Origin: Microbacterium sp. KUDC0406
GTDB taxonomy: Bacteria; Actinomycetota; Actinomycetes; Actinomycetales; Microbacteriaceae
DNA length: 64,000 bases
Direction: 5' to 3'
Assembly: GCF_021582875.1 (NCBI RefSeq)
Contig: NZ_CP091138.1
Location: 2,728,001-2,792,000, forward strand
Part shown: piece by piece, positions 27,005 to 34,729 of the stretch
Layout: each line of letters opens with the position of its first letter
Position numbering within the stretch: the stretch's first letter is position 1
The notes under the pieces: model-generated
The model's input: the letters and a program-made list of their open reading frames with translations, nothing else
Databases searched by the model: none
What the model was told of the DNA's origin: nothing
Position numbers and translations under genes: made by a program

Positions 27005-27980
27005 AGCGCACGGATGGATGCTGTTCGTCGCCGCCGGCATCGTCGCGCTGTCGGTGGGCCTCGGCGTGCTGCTCGGCCTGCGCCGCGGGCGCATCGGCGA
27101 CGGCGAGGGCGCGCTGGTCTCGCGTGCAGAGCGGCTGCGCCGGCTGCCGTCGTTCCGCACGGCCGTGCGCCGGCGGATGACCGCGCTCACCGGCATCCTC
27201 GGCCTCGGCCTGATCGCCGCGCTGCTCGGAGGCGTCGTGGCCGCGCGCCCGATGGCCGCGCAGACCGTGCAGCCGGAGAACACCAGCCGCGACATCGTGC
27301 TCTGCCTCGACGTGTCCGGCTCGATGACCGATGTCGACCGCGAGGTGATCGACGTCTTCGACCGCCTGCTCGATGGCTTCCAGGGCGAGCGGATCGGGCT
27401 GACGATCTTCAACAGCTCGCCGGTGCAGGTCTTCCCGCTGACCGATGACTACGCCTTCATCCGCGAGCAGCTGGCCGCCGTGCGCAAGGGATTCGACTAC
27501 CAGACCGACACCCCCGACCACTGGGTCGGCACGCTGAACGGGCCCGGCGCCTCGCTGATCGGCGACGGTCTCGCCGCCTGCACGATGCGCTTCGACCACC
27601 TCGATGACGAGCGCAGCCGCTCGGTGATCCTCGCCACAGACAACGAGGTGAACGGCGCGCAGATCCTCACCCTCGACGAGGCCTCCGCCTACGCGGCCTC
27701 GCAGAGTGTGAAGGTGTTCGCGATCGACCCGATCGGCGATGCGAAGGCGCAGACCAGTGCGGAGCTGAGCAGAGCAGCCCAGGCCACCGGCGGCCAGGCG
27801 TACGGGCTGCGCGATACGACGACGGTCGCCGACATCGTCGCGCAGATCCAGAAGCAGGAGGCTGCGGCGCTGCGCGGTCAGGCCCAGGTGATCTGGGCGG
27901 ATGCCCCGAACCTGTGGATCGCGCTGCTGCTGGTCGCGGTGCTCGGCTTCCTCGCGCTGCTGTGGGTGGTGAGACTGTGA
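26997..27980 (+). CDS. VWA-domain membrane protein (BatA-like), first
   Basis: 327 residues from GTG 26997, just inside the second 22-bp direct repeat. Two N-terminal membrane helices, a VWA domain with an intact MIDAS (LCLDVSGSMTD), and a C-terminal helix ALLLVAVLGFLALLWVV. This is the BatA/BatB layout, with the VWA domain facing outside and held by terminal helices. In MoxR operons these are the likely clients of the ATPase. The stop overlaps the next start (GTGA). Confidence 0.9.
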   Translation: MALAHGWMLFVAAGIVALSVGLGVLLGLRRGRIGDGEGALVSRAERLRRLPSFRTAVRRRMTALTGILGLGLIAALLGGVVAARPMAAQTVQPENTSRDIVLCLDVSGSMTDVDREVIDVFDRLLDGFQGERIGLTIFNSSPVQVFPLTDDYAFIREQLAAVRKGFDYQTDTPDHWVGTLNGPGASLIGDGLAACTMRFDHLDDERSRSVILATDNEVNGAQILTLDEASAYAASQSVKVFAIDPIGDAKAQTSAELSRAAQATGGQAYGLRDTTTVADIVAQIQKQEAAALRGQAQVIWADAPNLWIALLLVAVLGFLALLWVVRL

Positions 27981-29317
27981 TCCTCCAGCCCGTCCTCAAC
28001 CCGATCCTGCTGGTGCTGCTGTGCGCGCCGGTCGCCGCGGCGATCGTGTGGGCGCTGATGCGCCCTTCGACGGGCTCACGCACCCATGGCCCGCGCTGGA
28101 TCTGGGCGCTGCGCATGCTGATGCTGCTCGCCGCCTTCGCGATGATGCTGCGCCCCGGCATCCCGGGCGGCAGCTCGCAGACGCTCGCCACCGACACCGA
28201 CGTCGTGATCGCCGTGGACACCACCGCCAGCATCGTCGCCGAGGACTGGGACGGCGGCAGGCCCCGGCTCGACGGCGTGCGCGCCGACGTGCAGAGGATC
28301 GTCGACGAGTACCCCGGCGCGCGCTTCGCGCTGATCACGTTCGACGCGACGGCCCAGCTGCGCCTGCCGCTCACGACGGATGCCACGGCGCTGGTGTCGT
28401 CGCTGGACGTGCTGCGTCCCGAGGTCACCGCGCAGTCCCGCGGCAGCTCGATCGGCGTCGCGAATGAGCTGCTCGCGAAGACCCTGCAGTCTGCCGCGAA
28501 GGCCGCACCCGATCGGGCCAGGATGGTGTTCTACCTCGGCGACGGCGAGCAGACGTCGCAGGATCAGCCGGAGTCGTTCAGCACCGCCGCGAAGTACGTG
28601 GATGCCGGCGCGGTGCTCGGCTACGGCACCGCCGACGGCGGGCCGATGAAGATCACCACGGGTCGCCCTTCGACAGGCTCAGGGGCCCACTACATCGAGT
28701 ACCAGGGCGAGCAGGCGCACTCGGTGATCGACGAGGAGACCCTCGAGAGGATCGCCGATCAGCTCGGTGTGACGTACGAGCACCGCACGTCGGATGCCGA
28801 GGTCACACTGCCCGAGGCGCCGAAGACCACGACCGACTACGCCGAGTCCGGCGAGGTCGGCGACGTCACCGAGCTGTACTGGATCTTCGCGCTCGTGATC
28901 GTGCTGCTGCTCGGCGTCGAACTCGCCCGCGCGACGATGCTCGTGACCCGGATGCGGGGACTCGCGGTGTCCTCTCCCGGGTCGCCCCGCGAGGGAGCGC
29001 CAGCGACCGAGACGAAACGCCCCCACGTCCGCCAGGAACCTCACGACGTTTCGTCTCGCTTCGCTCGCTCAACGACCACCGGAGAAACCCCCCGCTCGTT
29101 GAGCGAGCGAGGAACGAGCGAGACGAAACGCTCCCAGCCATCCGACGACGTTTCGTCTCGCTTCGCTCGCTCAACGACCACCGGAGAAACCCCCCGCTCG
29201 TTGAGCGAGCGAGGAACGAGCGAGACGAAACGCTCCCACCTCCGCCAGGAACCTCACGACGTTTCGTCTCCCTCCTCCGTCGCTCGCTCAACGACCGGGG
29301 AAGGTGATCCCCGATGA
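27977..29317 (+). CDS. VWA-domain membrane protein (BatB-like), second, with repeat-encoded C-terminal tail
   Basis: 446 residues from GTG 27977. Two N-terminal helices, a VWA fold in which the MIDAS reads VVIAVDTTAS (Thr for the first Ser), and a membrane helix near ELYWIFALVIVLLLGVE. The repeat family CTTCGACAGGCTCAG is translated at two places (28064, 28669). The last ~110 residues after the final helix are Arg/Ser/Thr/Glu-rich units (RSLSERGTSETKR) encoded by the CGCTCAACGACC repeat block and have no relation to the fold. This tail would face the cytoplasm. The stop overlaps the next ATG. Confidence 0.87.
   Translation: MILQPVLNPILLVLLCAPVAAAIVWALMRPSTGSRTHGPRWIWALRMLMLLAAFAMMLRPGIPGGSSQTLATDTDVVIAVDTTASIVAEDWDGGRPRLDGVRADVQRIVDEYPGARFALITFDATAQLRLPLTTDATALVSSLDVLRPEVTAQSRGSSIGVANELLAKTLQSAAKAAPDRARMVFYLGDGEQTSQDQPESFSTAAKYVDAGAVLGYGTADGGPMKITTGRPSTGSGAHYIEYQGEQAHSVIDEETLERIADQLGVTYEHRTSDAEVTLPEAPKTTTDYAESGEVGDVTELYWIFALVIVLLLGVELARATMLVTRMRGLAVSSPGSPREGAPATETKRPHVRQEPHDVSSRFARSTTTGETPRSLSERGTSETKRSQPSDDVSSRFARSTTTGETPRSLSERGTSETKRSHLRQEPHDVSSPSSVARSTTGEGDPR
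29040..29300. repeat. CGCTCAACGACC / GAGACGAAACG tandem and inverted repeat block
   Basis: Two near-identical ~115-bp units (GACGTTTCGTCTCGCTTCGC ... GCGAGCGAGGAACGAGCGAG) and a third partial copy. Each unit is itself an inverted repeat. All lie in frame in the 3' end of the second VWA gene. Confidence 0.85.
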
Positions 29318-30072
29318 CGACGCAACCCGACCCGGCATCCGCCCTGCTCGCAGCGAACCGGCGGCGACGCCGCATCCGCCGCTGGATCGCGATCTGCAGC
29401 ATCCCGTTCGTGATCGCCGGGCTCGTGCTGGTGGCGAAGCTGCTGAGCATGTACGCCTTCGCGCACCAGTCGGTCAGCGCCTACGTCGCCGGCGACTACG
29501 CCGGCTCCGAGACCGCCGCGCATGGTCAGGAGTGGTGGAACGCGTTCGAGCCGTACAAGGCGCCGTTCAACGCCGGCACCGCTCTCGCCGGCGCCGACGA
29601 GCTGCCGACGGCACGCGCCGAGCTCGAGGACGCTTTGAAGCTCGCGAAGGGTCTCGAAGTGTGCGACGTGCGGATCAACCTCGCGATCGTCGTAGAGCGG
29701 ATGGGCGACGCCGAGCAGGCCGGCGGAGATCCGGCGAGGGCCGCGCAGCTGTACGGCGAGGCGCTCGAGATCACGGTGGAGACACCGGAGGAGTGCGACA
29801 GCGAGCAGGCGCAGCAGCAGTCGTCCGACCCGAACCGCGACATGGATGGCACCCTCGACGATCTGAAGGACCGGCTGCAGCAGAAGCAGCAGCAACAGGG
29901 CCAGCAGCAGCCTCAGCAGGGCCAGGAAGGCGAGCAGCCGCAGCAGCCCGACCAGGGCAAGCTCGATGACATCGAGGGCAAGCTGGGCCAGGGGCAGCAG
30001 GACCGCGAGGATCAGCTCGGCGGATCGGGCGGCGAGGACGGCTCGGGCGGCGGAACGGACAGGCCATGGTAG
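29314..30072 (+). CDS. Membrane-anchored TPR-like protein with Gln-rich tail (BatC-like)
   Basis: 252 residues, ATG overlapping the previous stop. A basic N-terminus and one membrane helix (AICSIPFVIAGLVLVAKLL) lead to tetratricopeptide-like helices (SAYVAGDYAGSETAA, AGADELPTARAELEDALKLA, DPARAAQLYGEALEI). The last ~85 residues are very rich in Gln/Gly/Asp and are probably disordered. Matches the position of BatC/BatE TPR proteins that close MoxR-VWA operons. Confidence 0.82.
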   Translation: MTTQPDPASALLAANRRRRRIRRWIAICSIPFVIAGLVLVAKLLSMYAFAHQSVSAYVAGDYAGSETAAHGQEWWNAFEPYKAPFNAGTALAGADELPTARAELEDALKLAKGLEVCDVRINLAIVVERMGDAEQAGGDPARAAQLYGEALEITVETPEECDSEQAQQQSSDPNRDMDGTLDDLKDRLQQKQQQQGQQQPQQGQEGEQPQQPDQGKLDDIEGKLGQGQQDREDQLGGSGGEDGSGGGTDRPW

Positions 30073-31153
30073 ACGACCAGCGGTCCCGCTATCTCGGCGG
30101 CGATCAGGGGGCGCCCCCGTGCCGCCGCCCGGCGGTTATCACGGCGCCCGGCGCACGAACACGGCCCCCGCAGAGCCGGCGATGGCGCCGGCGGTGCAGA
30201 TCGACGCGCCCAAGACGACTCCGAACGCACTGGGCTGGGTGGCGCTCGTCGCCTCGATCCTGTTCGCCCTGATCCTGCTCGGCTCGATGATCGGCGGCGG
30301 CGCCGACCCGGTGTACTCGCTGACCGTGCTGGTGCTGCAGCTGGTCGTGGCCGGCGTGATCGTCGCCGCACTGCTGACGGCGAAGGGCCGGATGCTGGGC
30401 GCGATCGCCCTCGTGATCGCGCTGCTGTTCAACGTGGCCACCGTCGGCGCAGTGGGTGCGGTCGTGGCATCCGCCACGAACTCGTACGACGGCGTGAAGA
30501 GCGACAGGCAGAAGCACGAGGAGGCGTATCCCGGCGTGAAGGGGACCTCGAACGGCGATGTCCTCGCCCAGTCCTCGCTCGAGCAGGTGCAGTCGGACGG
30601 CAATGACCTGATGGCCGAGATCCGCGACCGTCTGACGGATGAGTTCGGCTACACGTGGAAGAAATCGGGATCCCCGGCGACCCGGCCCGAGCGCAACGGC
30701 TACGGCGGGGAGTCGCTGCTGCAGCAGTACACGTCCGAGCAGTGGACCACCGTCGAGCCGGTGCGCGACAACGACCGCAAGCGCGAGATCGCGACGGTGA
30801 TCGACGAGGTGCTCACCGAGCGCGGCATGTACGACCTGTATCCGCTGAACTCGGCGGAGTCCGGCATCTCGAAAGACATGGTCGCGAAGCTGTACGGCTC
30901 CGCCGACATCGAGCAGCAGCACACCTGGGAGTGGTACAGCGATGCCTATCCTGATCCGATGCTGCTCTACGTCGACGTGTTCGACCCGTCGAAGGACCCG
31001 ACCGGCGACGCACAGGCCGACCGCGAGGCGAAGCACAAGGCCACCGGCGAACCCGTCGAGGGCGTGCAGCTGACGATCATCGCCCGCAAGCTGCTCAGCG
31101 AGAAGGACCGCGCCGACTTCGAGAAGCGCATTCAGGAGTATCCGGGGTTCTGA
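30066..31153 (+). pseudogene. Multi-pass membrane protein with extracytoplasmic domain, one frameshift
   Basis: ATG 30066 overlaps the previous stop and begins MVDDQRSRYLGG in one frame; the rest is in another. Adding one C to the five-C run at 30114-30118 joins GAPP to VPPPGGYHGARR and gives 362 residues. There is a proline-rich cytoplasmic start and three to four membrane helices (WVALVASILFALILLGSMI to ALVIALLFNVATVGAVGAVV). An outside domain of about 200 residues carries QQHTWEWYSDAYPD and DPMLLYVDVFDP. No family recognised beyond DUF4190-like helices. Coupled to the MoxR operon, so it may belong to that complex. Confidence 0.72.
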
Positions 31154-31221
31154 GCCGTGATCCGCCCGCCTCACACAAGACGGGGTTCCTGATGTCCCGG
31201 GCGGCTCCTAGACTCGCGAGA

Positions 31222-33900
31222 ATGACCGAGTCGACCGCGTCCGAGCCGAACGCATCACTGGTCCGCCCGCTCTCCGATCTGACGGCGGCCGACATCCCGA
31301 TCGCCGGTGGCAAGGGGGCGAATCTCGGTGAACTGGTGCGCGCCGGATTCCCGGTTCCGGACGGGTTCGTCGTCACGACCGCTGCCTACGACGCGTTCGT
31401 CGCCGGGGACGGGCTGGATACTGCGCTCGGCGGCCTGGCCGAGGACAGCGAGGGAGACCTCGCCGAGGCCGACGTCGCTGCTGACGCCGCGGCACTGTTC
31501 GCGGCATCCGACCTGCCCACCGGCATCGCTGAGCAGGTCACCGCGGCCTACACCGCGCTCGGCGAGGGGCCGGTGGCCGTGCGCTCGTCGGCGACCGCAG
31601 AAGACCTGCCGGGGGCGAGCTTCGCCGGTCAGCAGGACACCTATCTCAACGTCGACGGCGCAGCCGCGGTGCTCGATGCCGTGCGGCGCTGCTGGGCGTC
31701 GCTGTGGAACGCCCGCGCCATCGCCTACCGATCCCGCGTCGGGCACGACGCAGAGGACGGACTCAGCATCGCGGTGGTCGTGCAGCGACTCGTGCCCGCC
31801 GAGGTCGCCGGCGTCATGTTCACCGCGAATCCGGGCAACGGGCGCCGCGACGAGACTGTCATCACCGCCTCGTGGGGCCTGGGCGAATCGGTCGTCGGCG
31901 GGCTGGTCGAACCCGACGAGTACACCGTGCGCGGCGACGACGTCGCCCGTCGCATCGCGACGAAGAAGGTCATGACCGTGCGCGTCGACGGCGGATCGCA
32001 GCAGTCGAAGACACCGGCATCCCAGACGGATGCCGCCACCCTCGACGACGACCAGGCCCGCGCCCTCGCGGCGATCGGCGGCGGCATCCAGGCCCATTTC
32101 GGATCGCCGCAGGACATCGAGTGGGCCCTCGCCGACGGCGAGTTCCGCATCGTGCAGGCGCGCCCGATCACCGCCCTGCCCGAGCCGACCGGCGAAGTGC
32201 CCGCCGAGTGGCCGCTGCCCCGCGAGGGCAGCCTGTACTTCCGCGCCAGCATCGTCGAGCAGATGCCCGACCCGCTGACTCCGCTGTTCGCCGACCTGGT
32301 CGGCGATGCCGTGCCGTACGGTCTGCGCGCGATGCTGAGCGACATGAGCCCGGAGCTGGTGACGCTCGACATGGCCTTCCCGACGATCAACGGCTACGCC
32401 TACTACGACTACCCGCGTTCGACCTTCATGGCCATGCTCAGGGTCACCCCCGCCGCAGTGCGGTTCATCACGCGCAAGGGCTTCGTGATGGACAAGTGGC
32501 GCGACGAGGCGCTGCCCGCCTACCGCAGCGTCGTCGACCGCCACGCGAAGCAGGACGCCGCGCAGCTGAGCTCCGCAGATCTGCTCGTCGGGGTGCGCGA
32601 ACTGCTGGGCGCCGCCTGCGCCTACTACAGCATCGTGCAGATGGTGATGCCGCTGGCGGGCATGAGCGAGGTGGTCTGGACGAAGCTCTACGACACGACG
32701 ATGCGGCGCGAGGGCGACCCACAGGCATCCGACTTCCTGCTCGGGTTCGACTCGGCCCCGATGCGCTCGGAGCGCGCTCTGCACGACCTGGCCGAGTGGT
32801 GCAGGGCGCAACCGGGCCTGCGCGAGAAGCTCGACGCCGGCGAGGAGCCGCCCGCCGAGTTCCGCGAGCGCATGGACGCCTACCTCGCCGAGCACGGCCA
32901 CACCGTCTACAACCTCGACTTCATCAACCCGGTACCGGCCGACGACCCCGCGCCGGTGATCGAGACGCTCAAGCACACGATCGACGGGAACGCCGCCGAC
33001 CCTGCCGAGCGACAGCGCGCGTCCGCGGCGCGCCGCGAGCGGATCACCCGCGAGCTCTTCGCCCGGCTCGACCCGGTTCGCCGCGCCGTCGCGGAACGCC
33101 GTCTGCGTTCCGCGCAGCTGTGGGCACCGGTGCGCGAGGACGCCCTCGCCGCGATGGGACTCGCCTGGCCGGTGCAGCGGCGCCTGCTGCACGAGTTCGG
33201 CGCCCGTCTCGCGGCATCCGGTGCGGTGGATGCCGCGGACGACGTGTTCTGGATCACCGCCGCCGAGGCGGACTCCGACGCGGCGCGACTGGATGACGGC
33301 GACGGCACGCTGCCCGATCACCGTGCCGACATCGCGGCTCGTCGCCGCACCTGGCGCGGGCGCAGGCTCGCGACCCCGCCGCAGTACCTGCCTGTCGGCG
33401 GCTGGATGACCTCGATGGACCGCTTCATGCCGGCCCGCGAGAGCGACGGGTCCGGCCCGGTGCTGCACGGCACCGGCGGATCGGGCGGCAGGGTGACCGC
33501 ACCGGCCCGCGTGCTCGGCGGCACGGCGGACTTCGCGAGCTTCCGGCCCGGCGAGGTGCTCGTGGCCTCCATCACGACCCCCGCGTACACGCCGCTGTTC
33601 GCGCTCGCCGCGGGCGTGGTCACCGACGTCGGCGGCGTGCTCAGCCACGGATCGATCGTCGCGCGCGAGTACGGCATCCCCGCAGTGCTCGGCACCGGCA
33701 GCGCCACCAAGCGGATCGCCACCGGCGACGTCATCACCGTCGACGGCGGGACGGGCACCGTCCGGCTCGACGGAGCGCCGGACGAGGCGGATGCCGCCGT
33801 CGCGACGTCCAAGCGCGGCAGGAGGCTGGCCCTCGGACTCGGCCTCGCCGCTCTCGCCGGGGTCGTGCTGCTGGTGCTGCGTCGGCGTCGTCGGAGCTGA
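31222..33900 (+). CDS. PEP synthase/rifampin phosphotransferase-family protein with C-terminal membrane tail
   Basis: 892 residues. The N-terminal ATP-grasp-like domain is clear (IPIAGGKGANLGELVRAGFP, then VRSSATAEDLPGASFAGQQD). The C-terminal swivelling domain has the phosphohistidine His809 in VLSHGSIVAREYG, a form closer to rifampin phosphotransferases than to the CHAAI motif of PEP synthase. The middle domain is distinct and would set the substrate. After the His domain comes a membrane-like helix (869-886, LALGLGLAALAGVVLLVL) and an Arg-rich end, which is unusual. Which small molecule is phosphorylated is not known. TAGACT at 31209-31214 ends seven bases before the ATG, so the mRNA is probably leaderless. 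Monocistronic. Confidence 0.85.
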   Translation: MTESTASEPNASLVRPLSDLTAADIPIAGGKGANLGELVRAGFPVPDGFVVTTAAYDAFVAGDGLDTALGGLAEDSEGDLAEADVAADAAALFAASDLPTGIAEQVTAAYTALGEGPVAVRSSATAEDLPGASFAGQQDTYLNVDGAAAVLDAVRRCWASLWNARAIAYRSRVGHDAEDGLSIAVVVQRLVPAEVAGVMFTANPGNGRRDETVITASWGLGESVVGGLVEPDEYTVRGDDVARRIATKKVMTVRVDGGSQQSKTPASQTDAATLDDDQARALAAIGGGIQAHFGSPQDIEWALADGEFRIVQARPITALPEPTGEVPAEWPLPREGSLYFRASIVEQMPDPLTPLFADLVGDAVPYGLRAMLSDMSPELVTLDMAFPTINGYAYYDYPRSTFMAMLRVTPAAVRFITRKGFVMDKWRDEALPAYRSVVDRHAKQDAAQLSSADLLVGVRELLGAACAYYSIVQMVMPLAGMSEVVWTKLYDTTMRREGDPQASDFLLGFDSAPMRSERALHDLAEWCRAQPGLREKLDAGEEPPAEFRERMDAYLAEHGHTVYNLDFINPVPADDPAPVIETLKHTIDGNAADPAERQRASAARRERITRELFARLDPVRRAVAERRLRSAQLWAPVREDALAAMGLAWPVQRRLLHEFGARLAASGAVDAADDVFWITAAEADSDAARLDDGDGTLPDHRADIAARRRTWRGRRLATPPQYLPVGGWMTSMDRFMPARESDGSGPVLHGTGGSGGRVTAPARVLGGTADFASFRPGEVLVASITTPAYTPLFALAAGVVTDVGGVLSHGSIVAREYGIPAVLGTGSATKRIATGDVITVDGGTGTVRLDGAPDEADAAVATSKRGRRLALGLGLAALAGVVLLVLRRRRRS

Positions 33901-33907
33901 GCCCATC

Positions 33908-33934
33908 TGCCATCGCAATGGTATCCTGATGGCA
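33908..33934 (+). promoter_or_regulatory. Promoter/operator of the toxin-antitoxin pair
   Basis: TGCCATC (33908-33914) and GATGGCA (33928-33934) are perfect inverted half sites around TATCCT (33922-33927), a -10 that ends six bases before the antitoxin ATG. This fits autoregulation by the AbrB-type antitoxin and a leaderless transcript. Confidence 0.65.
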
Positions 33935-34164
33935 TGCGTACAACCATCGACAAGGCAGGCAGGATCGTCATCCCGGCCGCCATCCGCGAGCGCGTGGGCA
34001 TGCTCCCGGGGCCGGTCGACATCTACGTCGACGGCACAGGGGTGCGCATCGAGATCGAGACGCACGACAACGTGATAGAGAAGGACGGACGTCTGGTGAT
34101 CACCGGCGGCCCGGCGCTCACACCCGACGACATCCGCGAGTTGCGCCTTGCCGACCAGCGCTGA
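33934..34164 (+). CDS. AbrB/MazE-type antitoxin (VapB)
   Basis: 76 residues. A swapped-hairpin AbrB DNA-binding domain (TTIDKAGRIVIPAAIRERVG) fills the N-terminal half; the C-terminal part, ending in LTPDDIRELRLADQR, should neutralise the toxin. It overlaps the PIN-domain gene by 17 bp. The palindrome over its own -10 box suggests autorepression. Confidence 0.88.
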   Translation: MRTTIDKAGRIVIPAAIRERVGMLPGPVDIYVDGTGVRIEIETHDNVIEKDGRLVITGGPALTPDDIRELRLADQR

Positions 34165-34564
34165 CCTCCTTCTCGACACGAGCGCGGCTCTCGCCCTGGT
34201 CCGCGATGTGGACCCGGCACATGAGGTCGTGACAGATGTGACCCGCGGCCTGATCTTGGGACTTGCCGGTCACGCGCTGTTCGAGACGTACTCGGTGCTC
34301 ACTCGGTTGCCGGGGGAGGCGCGGCTGCGTCCTGCTCGCGTCGCTGAGATCATCGCGCTGTCATTCCCGTCGTCCGCGTCTCTGCCTGCAGCCGATGCGC
34401 TGGATGCTCCGGCGACGTTCGTGCGCGCCGGCATCGCCGGCGGTGCCGTGTATGACGGCCTCGTCGGGCTCGCCGCCCGTGCCGCAGGGATCACGCTCCT
34501 CAGCTGCGATCGCCGCGCCGTGCCGACCTACACCGCGCTTGACGTGCACGTCCAGCTGGTCTGA
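34148..34564 (+). CDS. PIN-domain ribonuclease toxin (VapC)
   Basis: 138 residues from TTG 34148, which overlaps the antitoxin gene by 17 bp. The PIN acidic residues are present: Asp in LLLDTSAAL, Glu in LFETYSVL, Asp in VYDGLVG and Asp in LLSCDRRA. VapC toxins cut tRNA or rRNA when the antitoxin is lost. The complete acidic set suggests an active nuclease. It sits just downstream of the PEP-synthase-like gene and upstream of a degraded sequence resembling that gene's 3' end. Confidence 0.86.
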   Translation: MPTSADLLLDTSAALALVRDVDPAHEVVTDVTRGLILGLAGHALFETYSVLTRLPGEARLRPARVAEIIALSFPSSASLPAADALDAPATFVRAGIAGGAVYDGLVGLAARAAGITLLSCDRRAVPTYTALDVHVQLV

Positions 34565-34591
34565 TCCGCCTCACGCCACGAGCGCCAGGCC

Positions 34592-34670
34592 TGCGACTGG
34601 CTGTCGGGCACGGCCTCGCCGCTCTCGCCGCGGGTCTGCTGGTGGTGCGAGCGCCGGCGCCGCCGAACGG
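34592..34670 (+). other. Possible degraded copy of the 3' end of the PEP-synthase-like gene
   Basis: Read in one frame this stretch gives RLAVGHGLAALAAGLLVVR, close to the membrane tail RLALGLGLAALAGVVLLVL encoded at 33823-33880, with 19 identical bases in a row (GGCCTCGCCGCTCTCGCCG). It has no start or stop of its own. It may be a relic of duplication when the toxin-antitoxin pair arrived, or chance similarity of Leu/Ala codons. Confidence 0.4.
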
Positions 34671-34683
34671 GTCGGAGGTGTGC

Positions 34684-34720
34684 GAGGAGCGGCGCCCGCG
34701 ATCGCGCGGCGCCGCTCCTC
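34684..34720. terminator. Bidirectional terminator between vapC and the hexosaminidase gene
   Basis: Perfect 13-bp arms GAGGAGCGGCGCC (34684-34696) and GGCGCCGCTCCTC (34708-34720) with an 11-nt loop, between two convergent stops. Confidence 0.75.
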
Positions 34721-34729
34721 GTTGCGCGA

